DNA from: Sporisorium sorghi
Lineage: Eukaryota; Basidiomycota; Ustilaginomycetes; Ustilaginales; Ustilaginaceae
Direction: 5' to 3'
NCBI GenBank assembly: GCA_023212695.1
Contig: JALCCG010000045.1
Location: 1 to 64,000 of the forward strand
DNA length: 64,000 nt
The notes beneath the pieces were generated by a model. The model did not search any database. It had not been told where the DNA came from and worked only from the letters and a program-made list of their open reading frames with translations. Below are positions 62,986 through 64,000 of the stretch, in pieces; the first letter of the stretch is position 1, and each line of letters starts with the position of its first letter. The position numbers and the translations under genes were made by a program.

Positions 62986-63651
62986 ATGGCAAAACAGCTT
63001 GTCCAACGATACATGATCCTGATTGCAGGTCTTTTATTGATGGGGGTCGGCACTGCTCTCGTAACCAAAGCCAATATCGGTACATCCCCTATCGCTAGTG
63101 TTCCCTATGTGCTTAGTTTAAAGTTCCCCATCTCCATGGGAGTGATGACTATAGGAATCTGTGTGCTATTTGTGGTGCTTCAGGCCCTTCTGCTCGGCAA
63201 GCAGTTTCCCAAGATTCAATATCTTCAAGTGTTGGTCGGGGTGCTGTTCGGCCTTTTTCTTGATTTGGGAGCGTATATGGTAAGTTCGATTAACTTTACG
63301 ATGTATTTCATGAACATGCTGGCTTTGCTGACTGGCTGCATCATCCTGGCGGTGGGCATCTATCTTCAAATTATCGCCAATGCCATTCTGAACCCGGGTG
63401 AAGGCATCGTGAAGGTCATTTCCGAGAAGCTTGGTGCCGAATTCGGCAATATCAAAATCCTATTCGACTGGACACTGGTATCCATCGGGATTGTCATATC
63501 ACTGTTTGCGTTCGGTTCGATTGAAGGCGTACGCGAGGGTACGGTCATTTCGGCTTTTCTGGTCGGTTATTTCATCAAGCTGCTGCGCCGGATCGCATTT
63601 CGTTTGAGCAGCAAAAGAACTGCCAAAGCAGTCATTGAGCAAGGCCAATAA
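62986..63651 (+). CDS. yczE: YczE/YyaS/YitT family membrane protein
   Basis: A 221-residue protein with five to six transmembrane helices. Family hallmarks: GVGTALVTKANIGTSPIASVPYVLS near the start and ANAILNPGEGIVKVISEK near residue 130. B. subtilis YczE is 215 residues and is linked to YczR; the biochemical role is not established. AGAAGGA ribosome site about 9 bases before the ATG. Followed by a terminator. Confidence 0.87.
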   Translation: MAKQLVQRYMILIAGLLLMGVGTALVTKANIGTSPIASVPYVLSLKFPISMGVMTIGICVLFVVLQALLLGKQFPKIQYLQVLVGVLFGLFLDLGAYMVSSINFTMYFMNMLALLTGCIILAVGIYLQIIANAILNPGEGIVKVISEKLGAEFGNIKILFDWTLVSIGIVISLFAFGSIEGVREGTVISAFLVGYFIKLLRRIAFRLSSKRTAKAVIEQGQ

Positions 63652-63740
63652 TTCTGGGGCGCGTCCAATCGGGTTATGGTCATAACTTATAAGAGTATAT
63701 GGTTAATTGGCTTCATTTTGATTATAATGGGCTGGAAGAG

Positions 63741-63796
63741 ACGAAGAACGTCCTGATTCACTCCTTTTCCTGGAGTATGTCGGGGCGTTCTTTTTT
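63741..63796 (+). terminator. Terminator after yczE
   Basis: AAGAACG..ACTCC pairs with GGAGT..CGTTCTT in a long imperfect stem, followed by six T residues. Confidence 0.8.
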
Positions 63797-63801
63797 ATTT
63801 T

Positions 63802-64000
63802 GATAGGCTGCGCGGCCATTTCCGCGATTTGCATCCGCAGTTCGAGGTGCTGGACTGGCGGGGAGTATCTTATTTCTGCAACTTCGCCTTCATCACGTCA
63901 CACTTGAAACTCATCATAGAGATTAAAGGGCTGGATACTTATGCAAGCGGCATGGACAGGCAAACCTTTTGCAACGAGTTAAATCGGGAAACGTTTTTAT
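63802..64000 (+). pseudogene. 5'-truncated PD-(D/E)xK nuclease-like gene, running off the window
   Basis: From 63802 one frame is open to the window end and reads HFRDLHPQFEVLDWRGVSYF, then LKLIIEIKGLDTYA and DRQTFCNELNRETF. EIKG after a beta strand is the E-x-K half of a PD-(D/E)xK nuclease active site and DRxxxxNELNRE looks like a DUF559-type helix. There is no start codon or ribosome site; the frame begins against the yczE terminator. So the 5' end seems lost. The 3' end is beyond the window. Confidence 0.5.

Noticed and set aside
63676..63756. 26-codon hydrophobic frame after yczE
   Set aside because: It looks like a single-helix membrane peptide but has only a poor ribosome site and ends inside the terminator stem.
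1..64000. CRISPR array, prophage or insertion sequence
   Set aside because: No spacer-repeat periodicity of 60-75 bp, no transposase, integrase or phage structural gene was seen.

Overview
The window looks like chromosomal DNA of a Paenibacillus-type Firmicute. Composition is about 50% G+C, genes carry strong AAGGAGG-like ribosome sites, TTG and GTG starts are common, and there is a T-box leader, a YczR/YczE pair, YhaM, MgtE, and three binding-protein ABC sugar importers with lipoprotein receptors. There are no rRNA, tRNA, CRISPR or phage genes and no insertion sequence.

Layout. 1-1.4 kb: non-coding repeat block (G run, 7-mer repeats, three ~370-bp tandem units). 1.4-8.8 kb: single genes (zinc dehydrogenase, two VOC proteins, DinB, WYL regulator with a monooxygenase, AraC regulator divergent from a GH29 fucosidase). 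9.1-12.4 kb: ABC sugar importer under a 22-bp palindrome. 12.7-18.2 kb: DUF1772 protein, seven-repeat RCC1-like propeller, G1 glutamic peptidase, amidohydrolase, ankyrin lipoprotein, LysR regulator. 18.6-26.1 kb: asymmetric BmrCD-like exporter pair with a possible leader peptide, then an operon of WYL regulator, NmrA-like protein and DrrAB-like exporter. 26.7-33.2 kb: LacI regulator, ABC importer and Gfo/Idh oxidoreductase. 33.5-36.5 kb: ArsR/MFS pair with three matching operators, followed by gene remnants. 36.5-41.5 kb: T-box-controlled aroF, a probably frameshifted hypothetical gene, yhaM, and an A+T-rich MerR/hydrolase pair. 41.6-56.4 kb: a one-direction polysaccharide locus. 56.6-64 kb: aldo/keto reductase, mgtE, a decayed gene, a membrane protein, and a YczR-like regulator separated from yczE by a GH43 gene, ending in a nuclease-like fragment.

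How the genes work together. The 41.6-56.4 kb locus is the most coherent system. A secreted PL8 lyase would cut a uronic-acid polysaccharide to unsaturated oligosaccharides. An LplABC-type importer would take these up, and cytoplasmic GH88 and GH123-like enzymes would finish them. A membrane sensor/AraC regulator, an EamA transporter and a CehA/McbA-type PHP protein complete the set. The PL8 catalytic spacing matches glycosaminoglycan lyases, and GH123 suggests N-acetylgalactosamine, so a chondroitin-like substrate is my best guess; it is an inference.

Several short broken genes (1420-1587, 3702-3894, 26317-26520, 35431-35529, 35665-36411, 38057-38520, 59202-59477, 63802-64000) were found by reading frames by eye in gaps. 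All family calls rest on motifs recognised by eye, not on database searches.
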